Source: Chlorobiaceae bacterium
Lineage (GTDB): Bacteria; Bacteroidota; Chlorobiia; Chlorobiales; Chlorobiaceae
Direction of reading: 5' to 3'
DNA length: 39,699 nucleotides
Assembly: GCA_013334485.1 (NCBI GenBank)
Contig: JAAXXL010000021.1
Location: 1 to 39,699, forward strand
Numbering within the stretch: the first letter of the stretch is position 1; the number at the start of each line of letters is the position of its first letter. A program made the position numbers and the translations under genes. The notes below the pieces were generated by a model. It saw only the letters and a list, made by a program, of their open reading frames with translations, made no database searches and was not told the origin of the DNA. Below, one piece after another: positions 26,246 through 33,481 of the stretch.

Positions 26246-26971
26246 TTAGTGGCAAGCTGAACATGACTTCGTTGTGCGACGATGCAGTTCATCATCCGGT
26301 GCCTGAGAACTATTCATCTGTGAAGCACGATTTTCTGTTATTGTATCGGGAACTCTTTGGTTGTCGTTTGTAACTTCTTCCTGGAGATTTGTCAGTTCAC
26401 GAGTGCTTGACAGCGAAGATGTATCATCATAGCCATGACGATGGCGACGATGATATCCAAAACCCTCATCATCATCCGACCTTCGGCTTGTTATCTCCGG
26501 CTGATTCGAAAGCTCCGCCAGAGAGAGACCTCCGCGTTCAGGAGCTGCAACCTCAGGCTTCGCATCAGCGTCCCACGATTTTGAAATTCCTTTACCCAGT
26601 TCAATGATTCCCGAAAAAGGCTGAATCCCAAACAGGGTGCCAACGACTGTAAAGAGCGAAAGCAGCGCGATGATCGCCATCTCTGTTGGACGTTTCACTC
26701 CTGAGGCTGTCTTTGTTTTCAGATATGAGAAGAATGCCTTCCAGTTAATCAAAAAAAGATGGCAGAGCGAGAAGAGGGAAAAGGCAAATCCAAAAATGAT
26801 ATGCTGGTGCTGCCATGCCGGTTTTGTAAGTCCCCCCATCTCCCATACAAATCCGCTACCGCGGCTTCCGGGAAAGATATAGAGTATCACTCCGGAGAGT
26901 AAAATCATAAGAAATGAGAGGAAAAGACCGAAGCTGGTAAATTTCCGCCAACTGAAACTGTCCTTGTTCAT
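26246..26971 (-). CDS. DUF4405-like membrane protein with C-terminal CxxCH haem motif
   Basis: A 241-residue protein from ATG 26971; an ATG at 27022 would add 17 poorly hydrophobic residues. Three or more membrane segments lie within residues 10-125, with His in WQHQHIIFG and CHLFL, as in DUF4405 cytochrome-b-like proteins. A polar tail of about 115 residues follows, rich in Asp, Arg and His (YHRRHRHGYDD). The tail ends exactly with CSACH before the stop, a perfect c-type haem attachment motif. This suggests a membrane protein that carries b-type haem and a covalently bound c-type haem at its tip, placed for electron transfer at the outer face. The family call is by eye; the CSACH terminus is read directly from the codons. 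Confidence 0.7.
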   Translation of the reverse strand: MNKDSFSWRKFTSFGLFLSFLMILLSGVILYIFPGSRGSGFVWEMGGLTKPAWQHQHIIFGFAFSLFSLCHLFLINWKAFFSYLKTKTASGVKRPTEMAIIALLSLFTVVGTLFGIQPFSGIIELGKGISKSWDADAKPEVAAPERGGLSLAELSNQPEITSRRSDDDEGFGYHRRHRHGYDDTSSLSSTRELTNLQEEVTNDNQRVPDTITENRASQMNSSQAPDDELHRRTTKSCSACH

Positions 26972-27274
26972 CGTAATGTATTTATAAATCATTTTTGCAT
27001 AGACCTTGTCTGAACTCTTCACAACATTCGACGCTCACTGTTCACTTTTCATGTGCCGACGGAAAAACTATCTCGCTAAACAAGTAATCACAGAGTAGCT
27101 CTCTGCAGTCCGAATAGTTTTTACATAAAAAACACTCGGCATCGACACGGAGGAACGTTTTATGGTCGTACTTTGTATATTAAAGTATAGGTTAAAGAAG
27201 AGGAATGGATCGGCCACAAGAACGGAATATCGTTTTTGTAAAGTGATCTTCAGTTCACTTGAACGGAGAAAAAA
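26972..27274. other. Intergenic region, no gene seen
   Basis: About 300 nt between the divergent DUF4405 and small-membrane-protein genes. It is AT-rich, with no convincing ORF, hairpin or RNA. It must hold promoters for both neighbours; none can be assigned with confidence. Confidence 0.5.
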
Positions 27275-27424
27275 ATGCCTGAAATCATAGCAATTTTAAT
27301 ATCTGTGCTCTGGATGCTCTGCATAGCTTTCTCATTTACCATAGGGGGAGTCATTCACCTACTCGTAGTATTTCCTCTTCTGCTGATTCTCTACCGTGTA
27401 GCAATGAAAGAGGAGTGTTATTAG
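27275..27424 (+). CDS. Small lmo0937/DUF5670-like membrane protein
   Basis: A 49-residue protein from ATG 27275 with GGAG six bases upstream. It consists almost entirely of two hydrophobic helices joined by a short turn: an N-terminal helix ending in LWMLCIAFSFTIGG, then a second helix through VIHLLVVFPLLLILYRV. The helix-TxGGxIHLL-helix pattern matches the lmo0937 family of very small membrane proteins found beside stress genes in many bacteria. The function is unknown. Confidence 0.7.
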   Translation: MPEIIAILISVLWMLCIAFSFTIGGVIHLLVVFPLLLILYRVAMKEECY

Positions 27425-27543
27425 GAAGAACAACGTTGTTCAGCTTTGAACGTCAAGCCGGGAACAAAGTTTATCGCTCATAGTTCCTGCACGTTGTACT
27501 TCACCCTGAAGCCATCATATAGAAACAGGTTAACTTTCGCCAT

Positions 27544-28134
27544 ATGAAAAAGGATATGACAGTATCAGCAACATTCATCAATGGGCGTAGTGCAAAAGAA
27601 AAAAGAGTTGATGATCGCAGAAAAGCAGACCGACGGGCTGGATCATCGCCTGAAGAGATGCACCGATTAATCCATGAAATGGCTATTCAGAAATTTGAGC
27701 TTGAGATGCAGAATGAGGCGCTTCTACAGTCAAGAGATGAGCTGAAAGAGGGGCTGGATAGATTCACCAGGCTTTATGACTTTGCGCCCATCGGGTATCT
27801 GACGCTTGCGCGTGACAACACCATAATAGAGGCGAATCTGACCGGAGCGAAGATGCTGGGCATAGAAAGATCACGGTTAACCGGTGATCGTTTCGGAAGG
27901 TTTATTGCGCCGGGAGATCGCACAATTTTTAACGCGCTGCTCGACAGGGTGTTCAATCTGAAGGAGTCGGGGTGTTGTGAAGTTTTGCTCCAGAATGAAA
28001 ATGCTTCAGAACAACCACAGGGAAGTCACCCCACCCCGAATCCGGACAAGGCAACGCAACGAAAGATTCGTATTGAGGCCGTCGTAAGTGACGACAGTCA
28101 GGAGTGCCTGATGGTTATCTCTGATATCCGATGA
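27544..28134 (+). CDS. PAS-domain sensor protein without an output domain
   Basis: A 196-residue protein with a basic N-terminus (RRKADRRAG), a coiled-coil-like helix (about 45-75) and one PAS domain (about 75-165, with FAPIGYLTLARDNTIIEAN and MLGIERSRLTGDRF). No kinase, GGDEF or DNA-binding domain follows. Its stop overlaps the start of the next gene by 4 nt (ATGA), which couples it to a substrate-binding protein. In many bacteria NMT1-type binding domains and PAS domains are parts of one sensor kinase; here they are separate genes. The start codon choice is uncertain, since an ATG also occurs at 27556. Confidence 0.8.
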   Translation: MKKDMTVSATFINGRSAKEKRVDDRRKADRRAGSSPEEMHRLIHEMAIQKFELEMQNEALLQSRDELKEGLDRFTRLYDFAPIGYLTLARDNTIIEANLTGAKMLGIERSRLTGDRFGRFIAPGDRTIFNALLDRVFNLKESGCCEVLLQNENASEQPQGSHPTPNPDKATQRKIRIEAVVSDDSQECLMVISDIR

Positions 28135-29123
28135 GATCCCGGCGAAAAATAACCCTCAAAGCTGTCTGTGCGGTTGTTGTCGAAGCAGCCGCATTGTGCG
28201 TGTTACTGCTACCTTTAAAAATTTATGGCGAGCCGCTTCCGGCAACTCTACGGATGGATTATACCAATTACAATCAGCTCAGTCTGGTGTTAAAAAAATT
28301 TGGCTGGCTTGAAAAGGAGTTTAAGCGCGACAATATGCCAGTGCAGTGGATTGACAGTGGAAAAAGTATCGATGGAATTGATTTTTTGAAAAACGGAACT
28401 GTCGATTTTGCCTCTACCGATGCATTAGGTGCTTTCATCAGCAAAGCAAATGGTTACCCGGTCAAGACAGTCTACATGTTTTCGCGGCCGGAATGGACAA
28501 TGCTGCTGGTGACTCGGGACTCTCCCTATAACTCTATCGGGGATCTGAAAGGGAAGAAAATTGCCGCATTAACGGCAAGCTACCCCTATTATTTTCTGCT
28601 GCGAGCACTGCATGAAGCCGGTTTACAGAAAAAAGATATCACTATTCTGCCATTGCAGCTCCAGGAAGGACTTACTGCGCTTGAACAGTTGAGGGTGGAC
28701 GCTTGGGCCGCTGCTGAACCATTTACAGCAACCAGTAGACTGGAACGTGGTTGCAGAGCGATATACCGAAGCACTGAATGCAACAGCTACGGGTTTTTAA
28801 ATACAACAGAATCCTTTGCTGCACAATATCCAGAAGTGGTCGCCCGTGTTATCAGAATTTATGAATTGGTCCGCAGGTGGGCAGTCCGTCATCCAGATGA
28901 GCTTGCTGAGATCTATGCTGATGAAACAGGACTCTCTTTGCCTGTTGCTCAATTGATCATCAGTCAGATTGATTTGTCGCACCCACTTCCGAACCAAAAG
29001 GATTTGAAAATATTGATGGATGCCGCACCTCTCCTGGAAGCAGAAAATATGATTAAACAAGGAACAGAGGTGACTCGGGTAATAGGGGATCTGGTTGATT
29101 ACAGTTATCTGACAAGAAAGTAA
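28131..29123 (+). CDS. NMT1/SsuA-like periplasmic substrate-binding protein
   Basis: A 330-residue protein with an N-terminal signal or anchor (residues 8-30, ending near GEPLPA). The binding-protein fold of the NMT1/THI5/SsuA group follows: WLEKEFKRDNMPVQWIDSG near 60, the NGTVDFASTDALGAF loop near 90, SIGDLKGKKIAAL near 135 and VDAWAAAEPF near 185. Such proteins bind sulfonates, taurine or pyrimidine precursors for ABC importers. No permease or ATPase is next to it. The ATG overlaps the PAS gene stop, so a joint sensing role is plausible. The ligand is not predictable. Confidence 0.82.
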   Translation: MRSRRKITLKAVCAVVVEAAALCVLLLPLKIYGEPLPATLRMDYTNYNQLSLVLKKFGWLEKEFKRDNMPVQWIDSGKSIDGIDFLKNGTVDFASTDALGAFISKANGYPVKTVYMFSRPEWTMLLVTRDSPYNSIGDLKGKKIAALTASYPYYFLLRALHEAGLQKKDITILPLQLQEGLTALEQLRVDAWAAAEPFTATSRLERGCRAIYRSTECNSYGFLNTTESFAAQYPEVVARVIRIYELVRRWAVRHPDELAEIYADETGLSLPVAQLIISQIDLSHPLPNQKDLKILMDAAPLLEAENMIKQGTEVTRVIGDLVDYSYLTRK

Positions 29124-29283
29124 TCATGCTAAAATCACCTCCTGAGGGTAAAGACAGGTGGTTTGATAGATGGAGGAGACAAGCCGCGCCGAGCAGAAAA
29201 ATAGAACGGCCAGACAAGTTTATTTTACACAAAACGATACGTCTTATCTTATTAATGCAATGGATAGTAACCGGAGAATTACC

Positions 29284-29694
29284 ATGAAAAACACCAGATT
29301 ATTTTTATTAGCCGGAGTACTGTTTGGCTCACTGTCTCTCAATGCTCTTGATGGACTGGCCATGAGCTCTGAAGGAGGAGGTACATCAATTGTTATCAGT
29401 TCACAACCACGGTTTATCAACATTCCGGATCAAGGGTTCTCTGTATCAATAGGAAGTCCTTATGATATAGTCAGTTACGATAATCGATACTATCTCTACC
29501 AGAATGGTTCCTGGTATAACTCAAGGGATTACCGGGGGCCATGGCAGGTAACTCGCGAAAGCAACCTTCCTGATAAAATAAGAAGACATCGTATAGGCGA
29601 TATTCGACGCTATCGTGATACAGAGTACAGCAAGCGTGGAAATAATGGTCAGAATCAGCGGAATAACAACAATAACAATCGACGGGAACGGTGA
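29284..29694 (+). CDS. Secreted protein with YYLY...RGPW domain (short paralogue)
   Basis: A 136-residue protein from ATG 29284 (GGAGAA lies 7 nt upstream; an earlier in-frame start at 29170 would hide the signal peptide). It has a signal peptide of about 1-27 (ending near LDGLA). A compact domain of about 35-115 carries YDIVSYDNRYYLYQNGSWY and SRDYRGPWQV, and an Asn/Arg-rich tail follows. The same domain occurs in the protein at 31241, so these are paralogues. No family name is recognised. The Arg/Asn tail suggests binding to a polyanion or a surface, which is inference. Confidence 0.7.
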   Translation: MKNTRLFLLAGVLFGSLSLNALDGLAMSSEGGGTSIVISSQPRFINIPDQGFSVSIGSPYDIVSYDNRYYLYQNGSWYNSRDYRGPWQVTRESNLPDKIRRHRIGDIRRYRDTEYSKRGNNGQNQRNNNNNNRRER

Positions 29695-29770
29695 AGGTTT
29701 CAGATAATGAATAACAGAAAGACGTAGAATAATAACAAGAAGTTTTCGATAAAATAATCAGGAGAAAAGT

Positions 29771-29905
29771 ATGAAACACTATGCACTTTTAATTTTACTC
29801 GCCGTAGCTCTTGCCGGATGCTCATCATCACTCAAGGGTAGCGTAGGAAGCACCAGTAATCCTGAGCCGACAAAAACAGGCAGCAACATGACCGCCGCCA
29901 AGTAA
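29771..29905 (+). CDS. Small lipoprotein, hypothetical
   Basis: A 44-residue protein from ATG 29771 with GGAGAA nearby. A hydrophobic signal (residues 4-15) is followed by a clear lipobox LAGC (Cys17). A short Ser/Thr/Pro tail remains after processing. It resembles entericidin-sized lipoproteins only in size. The gene is followed by a strong terminator. Confidence 0.7.
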   Translation: MKHYALLILLAVALAGCSSSLKGSVGSTSNPEPTKTGSNMTAAK

Positions 29906-29924
29906 AGAAGAGAAAACGATAGCC

Positions 29925-29958
29925 AACAAAGCCCCGAACAGAATACCGGGGCTTTGTT
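29925..29958 (+). terminator. Rho-independent terminator
   Basis: A 12-bp perfect stem (29925-29936 with 29947-29958, AACAAAGCCCCG and complement) has a 10-nt loop. It begins 19 nt after the lipoprotein stop and is GC-rich next to the loop with T-rich right flank. It probably ends the transcript that contains the RGPW protein and the lipoprotein. Confidence 0.8.
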
Positions 29959-30100
29959 GTATAATATATATTATGTAAAGCTGTAGTTGTGAAAGAAATA
30001 TTCTCCGAATTCGCTGAACGGAACGCGCTTTTGATGCGTTATGCGTTTGTTACGTATTCTGTGTTGATAATTCCGGTATAAACTAAACTACGGGGGTAAC

Positions 30101-30916
30101 ATGAACAGAAAGTTTGATTTGTCAAGGCTCTTGAGGATTACAGTTCTGCTGGGCCTGTTCCTGAACATGTCGGGAATGGCTGTTGCGAACAATTTTTTTG
30201 CGGCCTACAACGTAGCGCAGCAAGGTGTTACGGTCAGAACTCTGAATCTGCAACAGGTCGGTGTTATCCCGACAACACATCCGGTTAATGGTGTTGCCGC
30301 AGGACCGAATAATGATCTCTACATGGTCAATCAAAATCATATCTATAACTATTCGGTTACCGGACAGCTCATCAAGGATATGAATTTCCCTGATGCAGGT
30401 GTGAATTATACTGATATTTCAGTTCGTGGAAACCGCGTCTATGCCTCCTATAATGGATCTCAGAAAGGATTTACTGTTCGCGATCTTGCTTTGAACCAGC
30501 TCGCTTTTTACCAGACCGGCTTCAGTATTAACGGTATCGCTGCAGGTATAAACAACGATCTATACCTTGCATCCGGTAACAAAATATACCGGTATGGAAC
30601 CAACGGTGTTCTTCTGAAAGTCATGACATTTCCTGATGCAGGCATTATCTACAACGATGTTGCTGTTATCTGCGGAAGGCTACTGGCCACATACAGTGGT
30701 TCCCAAAAAGGGTTCACCATCAGGGATCTCGTCACCCTGGACCAGTACTCATTTGTCCAGACTCCTTTCGATATCGGTGGAATAGTTGGTGGCTCCAATA
30801 ATGATGTCTACATAAGCGGCGCAAACAAACTCTACAACTACACTCTTGCAGGCCAGCAGATACAGTCATTCACCTGGCCGCAGGCAAACCTTGTTTATGG
30901 TGACCTGACTCGTTAG
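30101..30916 (+). CDS. Secreted protein of three 81-residue repeats
   Basis: A 271-residue protein with a signal peptide (residues 1-29, ending near AVANN). Three tandem repeats then start at residues 34, 115 and 196, with an exact 81-residue period (the third is 76 long). Each repeat has QxGxTxRxL, a GxxxGxNNDxY loop and an FPDAGxxYxD turn (replaced by WPQANLVYGD in the third). The pattern resembles beta-propeller blade repeats, two or so per repeat. The protein may be exported to the periplasm or surface. No catalytic motif is seen. GGGGG before ATG 30101 could be the ribosome site. Confidence 0.75.
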   Translation: MNRKFDLSRLLRITVLLGLFLNMSGMAVANNFFAAYNVAQQGVTVRTLNLQQVGVIPTTHPVNGVAAGPNNDLYMVNQNHIYNYSVTGQLIKDMNFPDAGVNYTDISVRGNRVYASYNGSQKGFTVRDLALNQLAFYQTGFSINGIAAGINNDLYLASGNKIYRYGTNGVLLKVMTFPDAGIIYNDVAVICGRLLATYSGSQKGFTIRDLVTLDQYSFVQTPFDIGGIVGGSNNDVYISGANKLYNYTLAGQQIQSFTWPQANLVYGDLTR

Positions 30917-31240
30917 GCTTTTCGTCTCATCTGCGATCTCCCCGACGGTAATGGCTTCAAAAGCATAAAACCGTCGGGCAGAGATTCTGAATCACCTTTC
31001 TCTTGACGATTTCTGCTTCGATAACCCTCTCCGGATTGTTCTATAATGGAATCTATTCCACCCTCCGATTCCCTGCAACTATGACCCCTTGCACTTTATC
31101 ATTTAAACCATATTTCACGTATATTGACTGTTCGGGAGAACGCAGTAGTCGGGTTTCGGAACAAATAAATAAAGATGCTCTGCATTCAGGAAGAACAGGA
31201 TGGGAACGTGCAACTAACGGTTAAACTGATGAGCATAACG
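30917..31240. other. Intergenic region with a hairpin, no gene accepted
   Basis: A 324-nt stretch between the 81-residue-repeat protein and the 13-residue-repeat protein. It contains the hairpin at 30941-30978. A 73-codon open frame at 31003 overlaps the next gene's leader and has no supporting features, so it is not accepted. Confidence 0.5.
30941..30978 (+). terminator. Hairpin, possible terminator of the 81-residue-repeat gene
   Basis: Arms CCCGACGGT (30941-30949) and ACCGTCGGG (30970-30978) form a perfect 9-bp stem with a 20-nt loop that has a small internal GCT/AGC pairing. No T-run follows, so the terminator call is tentative. Confidence 0.5.
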
Positions 31241-32158
31241 ATGAAAAAATCAATCTGGCTTGCAGCAGGTATTTCATGCCTGATTCTTGGCAATCCCGCC
31301 ACTGATGCTCAAGCAGAAATCAGTGTAGAGATCACAAAGGCCTCAAAACCGACGTTTGTTATTGATTCACGTCCAACGTTCGTCAAGCCCCCTGGCTTGG
31401 GATTATCAATAGCTTCAGTGGGTTTTTATGATCTTATCTACGATGGTAACAGTTATTACCTTTACAGTAACAACGTCTGGTACCGCTCTTCAAACTATCG
31501 AGGCCCATGGAGTGTATTACAGAAGAACAATCTGCCACTGAATATCAGAAAGCACACCATTACTGCGATAAGAATGTATCGTGATAATGAAAATCGCATG
31601 CTGAAGAGCAGAAGCAATCTCCTCAAACAGCAGGAAGCGCTAAAATTCCTGCGAACACAGGAGCAGAAGAAAAGCGATGAACGCTACAAAAGAACGCTTC
31701 AGGAGCAGCGTACTGACGAAAACACCCAAAGAACACTCGACGAGAAACGCGGTGATGCAACGACCAAAAGAACTCTCGATCAGCAGCGCAGTGATGACAC
31801 AATAAAAAGAACCCTCGACGAGAAGCGTACGGACGAAACCTACAAGCGAAATCTTGATCAGCAGCGTAGCGATGAAACAATAAAAAGAGATCTTCAAGAG
31901 AAGCGTACAGATGAGGACTACAAGCGGAATCTCGATCAGCAGCGAAGAGACGAAACAATAAAAAGAGATCTTCAAGAGAAACGCACTGATGAGAACTCCA
32001 GGAGAGATCTTGATCAAAAACGCAGCGATGAAAATATCCAGAGAACTCTTGATGAAAAGCGTACCGATGCAACGGATAAAAGAAATCTTGAACAGCAGCG
32101 CACTGACCAATACAACCAGAAAATACTCGACGAAAAACGCAGTAACGAAAACAACTGA
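31241..32158 (+). CDS. Secreted protein: RGPW domain plus charged 13-residue tandem repeats
   Basis: A 305-residue protein from ATG 31241; upstream in-frame starts would bury the signal peptide. It has a signal peptide of about 1-25 (ending near DAQA). A domain shared with the 29284 protein follows (YDGNSYYLYSNNVWY, SSNYRGPWSV, about 35-110), then a linker, then about 168 residues of tandem repeats to the C-terminus. The repeat consensus is R-x-L-D-E/Q-K/Q-R-x-D-E/A-x-x-K. The tail is almost free of hydrophobic residues other than one Leu per repeat, so it may be a long charged single helix or disordered, reaching from the membrane or surface. The role is unknown. Confidence 0.72.
   Translation: MKKSIWLAAGISCLILGNPATDAQAEISVEITKASKPTFVIDSRPTFVKPPGLGLSIASVGFYDLIYDGNSYYLYSNNVWYRSSNYRGPWSVLQKNNLPLNIRKHTITAIRMYRDNENRMLKSRSNLLKQQEALKFLRTQEQKKSDERYKRTLQEQRTDENTQRTLDEKRGDATTKRTLDQQRSDDTIKRTLDEKRTDETYKRNLDQQRSDETIKRDLQEKRTDEDYKRNLDQQRRDETIKRDLQEKRTDENSRRDLDQKRSDENIQRTLDEKRTDATDKRNLEQQRTDQYNQKILDEKRSNENN
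31652..32155 (+). repeat. Tandem 39-bp repeats encoding a 13-residue unit
   Basis: Twelve full units and one 12-residue unit, in frame, with consensus RxLDEKRTDExxK. Alternate units tend to carry LDQQRSDETIK and LQEKRTDE, which suggests expansion as 26-residue pairs. Degenerate first and last units fit older edges. Confidence 0.8.
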
Positions 32159-32247
32159 AATGATCGTTTGTTGTTCACTACTACCCTGTCAATGCCAAAG
32201 CTGGAAGCAGCGGGGACAAAACGACTGAACGGATTTCAGCTCTTCTC

Positions 32248-32586
32248 TTAAGCAGGAATCAGATATTTTCTTATTGATTCGTTCAGCACTCCCCTGTCAT
32301 GCTGGGACAAATTGCCCAGTTGTCGAACAATAAGATCTTTCGGCAGGGTAAAAAGCTTGAATCGGATCTTGCATGGAACCATCAACTGTGCAATTTTCCA
32401 GTCTCGAATCTCTGCATCACTGATCCATGAACTTATTTGAGAAGAGGTTATCATTGCAAGAGTAATATGATCATGACTCACGTTGAACAAGTGACTTGAT
32501 ATAATCACTGCCGGACGGTGTTTTGCCATCTTTTTCTCAGTGAAAGGAAATGGCACGACAACAATGTCATACTGTTCATAGCTCAT
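32248..32586 (-). CDS. MazF/PemK-family toxin (mRNA endoribonuclease)
   Basis: A 112-residue protein with the PemK/MazF signature: an N-terminal YDIVVVPFPFTEKK strand-loop (the G in GDIV is replaced by tyrosine-rich EQYDIV), then HRPAVIISS and IRDWKIAQLMVPCKIR, and a C-terminal helix. Such toxins cleave mRNA at specific sequences. ATG 32586 lies within the antitoxin gene (11-nt overlap), the usual toxin-antitoxin layout with the antitoxin first. It faces the repeat protein, with 89 nt between their stops. Confidence 0.88.
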   Translation of the reverse strand: MSYEQYDIVVVPFPFTEKKMAKHRPAVIISSHLFNVSHDHITLAMITSSQISSWISDAEIRDWKIAQLMVPCKIRFKLFTLPKDLIVRQLGNLSQHDRGVLNESIRKYLIPA

Positions 32587-32800
32587 GCCATGCCTTCTCG
32601 TCTTCGACTGAATTCCACTCAGTCAGAGTTTCCGAAATACTTTTCAGATAGTCATCAGAAGGAATTTTGATTTTTCGTATGATAACGGAATCATTTTTAA
32701 ACTCAAACGTAACTGTATCTCCTACTTGAAGCTTTGCTGCCTTACGGATGGATACGGGAATGGTAGTTTGTCCTTTAGATGTGATTTTCGCTATATCCAT
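32576..32800 (-). CDS. AbrB/MazE-family antitoxin
   Basis: A 74-residue protein. An AbrB-type swapped-hairpin DNA-binding domain occupies residues 1-45 (ITSKGQTTIPVSIRKAAKLQVGDTV). An acidic C-terminal tail (residues 48-74, TEWNSVEDEKAW) probably wraps the toxin. It should neutralise the neighbouring MazF-like toxin and repress the pair by binding upstream. An inverted repeat at 32825-32844 is a likely site. Confidence 0.88.
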   Translation of the reverse strand: MDIAKITSKGQTTIPVSIRKAAKLQVGDTVTFEFKNDSVIIRKIKIPSDDYLKSISETLTEWNSVEDEKAWHEL

Positions 32801-32824
32801 AAGAGTATTCCCATGTTTTATATT

Positions 32825-32844
32825 CTTACATGCAGGAATGTAAG
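32825..32844. promoter_or_regulatory. Inverted repeat, candidate antitoxin operator
   Basis: CTTACAT and ATGTAAG arms (7 bp perfect, 6-nt spacer) lie 25-44 nt upstream of the antitoxin start, the position expected for autoregulation by an AbrB-type antitoxin. Confidence 0.5.
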
Positions 32845-32971
32845 GAGATTTTATAATTAAAAAAAAACAGCGAAACCCACAAAAGCGTAACGGATTACAG
32901 GATTTTTTGTTTTTTTATACCTGCATACGATTGATCCCATCGATATCATCTTCAATTACAAGAGTATAAAG

Positions 32972-33481
32972 ATGCCAAAACTCTCAAAGAAAGGGGTGAA
33001 ATGGCTGAAAGGGTTTCATCTCATTGCTGTGGGGTCATGGATAGGAGGAGCGGTCTCCCTGCTGGCACTCTATTTTCTGAAAAGTAATGTTGCTGATGGC
33101 GGGGTTTTGTTCGGAATAAACCGGAGCATCCATCATGTCGATATGAACATTGTGGTGATTCCCGGTGCCATCGGAAGCCTCGTGACCGGCCTTTTCTACT
33201 CCACCTTCACGCAGTGGGGATTCTTCAAACACAACTGGCTGACCGTCAAGTGGATTGTAACCCTCACAGCAATTCTCTTCGGAACCTTCTATCTTGGCCC
33301 CTGGGAAACCACCATGATGGAGATCTCCGGCAAAATCGGGATTGCATCATTAACCGATCCCGCTTACCTCTACAACCAGAAGATGAACCTTATGTTCGGA
33401 ACCGTCCAGGTTCTGGTGCTGATGGTCACCATCTTCATCTCCATTTTCAAGCCCTGGAAGGGGAAAAAACAGGCAAAGTAA
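32972..33481 (+). CDS. Four-helix integral membrane protein (DUF2269-like)
   Basis: A 169-residue protein with four predicted transmembrane helices (about 12-33, 55-75, 90-108, 137-160) and conserved-looking histidines: FHLIAVGSWIGG in helix 1 and SIHHVD before helix 2. The His-SWIGG start recalls DUF2269 and related copper- or haem-associated membrane families, so it is a tentative match. The ATG at 32972 has no strong ribosome site. Its 3' end overlaps the convergent kinase gene by 35 nt. Confidence 0.65.
   Translation: MPKLSKKGVKWLKGFHLIAVGSWIGGAVSLLALYFLKSNVADGGVLFGINRSIHHVDMNIVVIPGAIGSLVTGLFYSTFTQWGFFKHNWLTVKWIVTLTAILFGTFYLGPWETTMMEISGKIGIASLTDPAYLYNQKMNLMFGTVQVLVLMVTIFISIFKPWKGKKQAK

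Noticed and set aside
29170-29283. Upstream start for the 29284 protein
   Set aside because: It would place 38 polar residues ahead of a clear signal peptide, and the 29284 ATG has a better ribosome site.
31003-31224. 73-codon plus-strand frame
   Set aside because: No ribosome site, domain or signal, and it overlaps the leader of the repeat-protein gene.
31623-32110. Two long antisense frames across the 13-residue repeat region
   Set aside because: They arise from the in-frame repetitive codons of the sense gene and read as repetitive low-complexity hydrophobic or aromatic sequence.
31652-32155. Possible CRISPR array because of 39-bp periodicity
   Set aside because: Units are contiguous with no unique spacers and stay in one reading frame of a secreted protein.
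32155-32240. Bidirectional terminator between the repeat protein and MazF-like genes
   Set aside because: The matching CTGAAAT/ATTTCAG arms are about 70 nt apart with only partial inner pairing, too weak to call.
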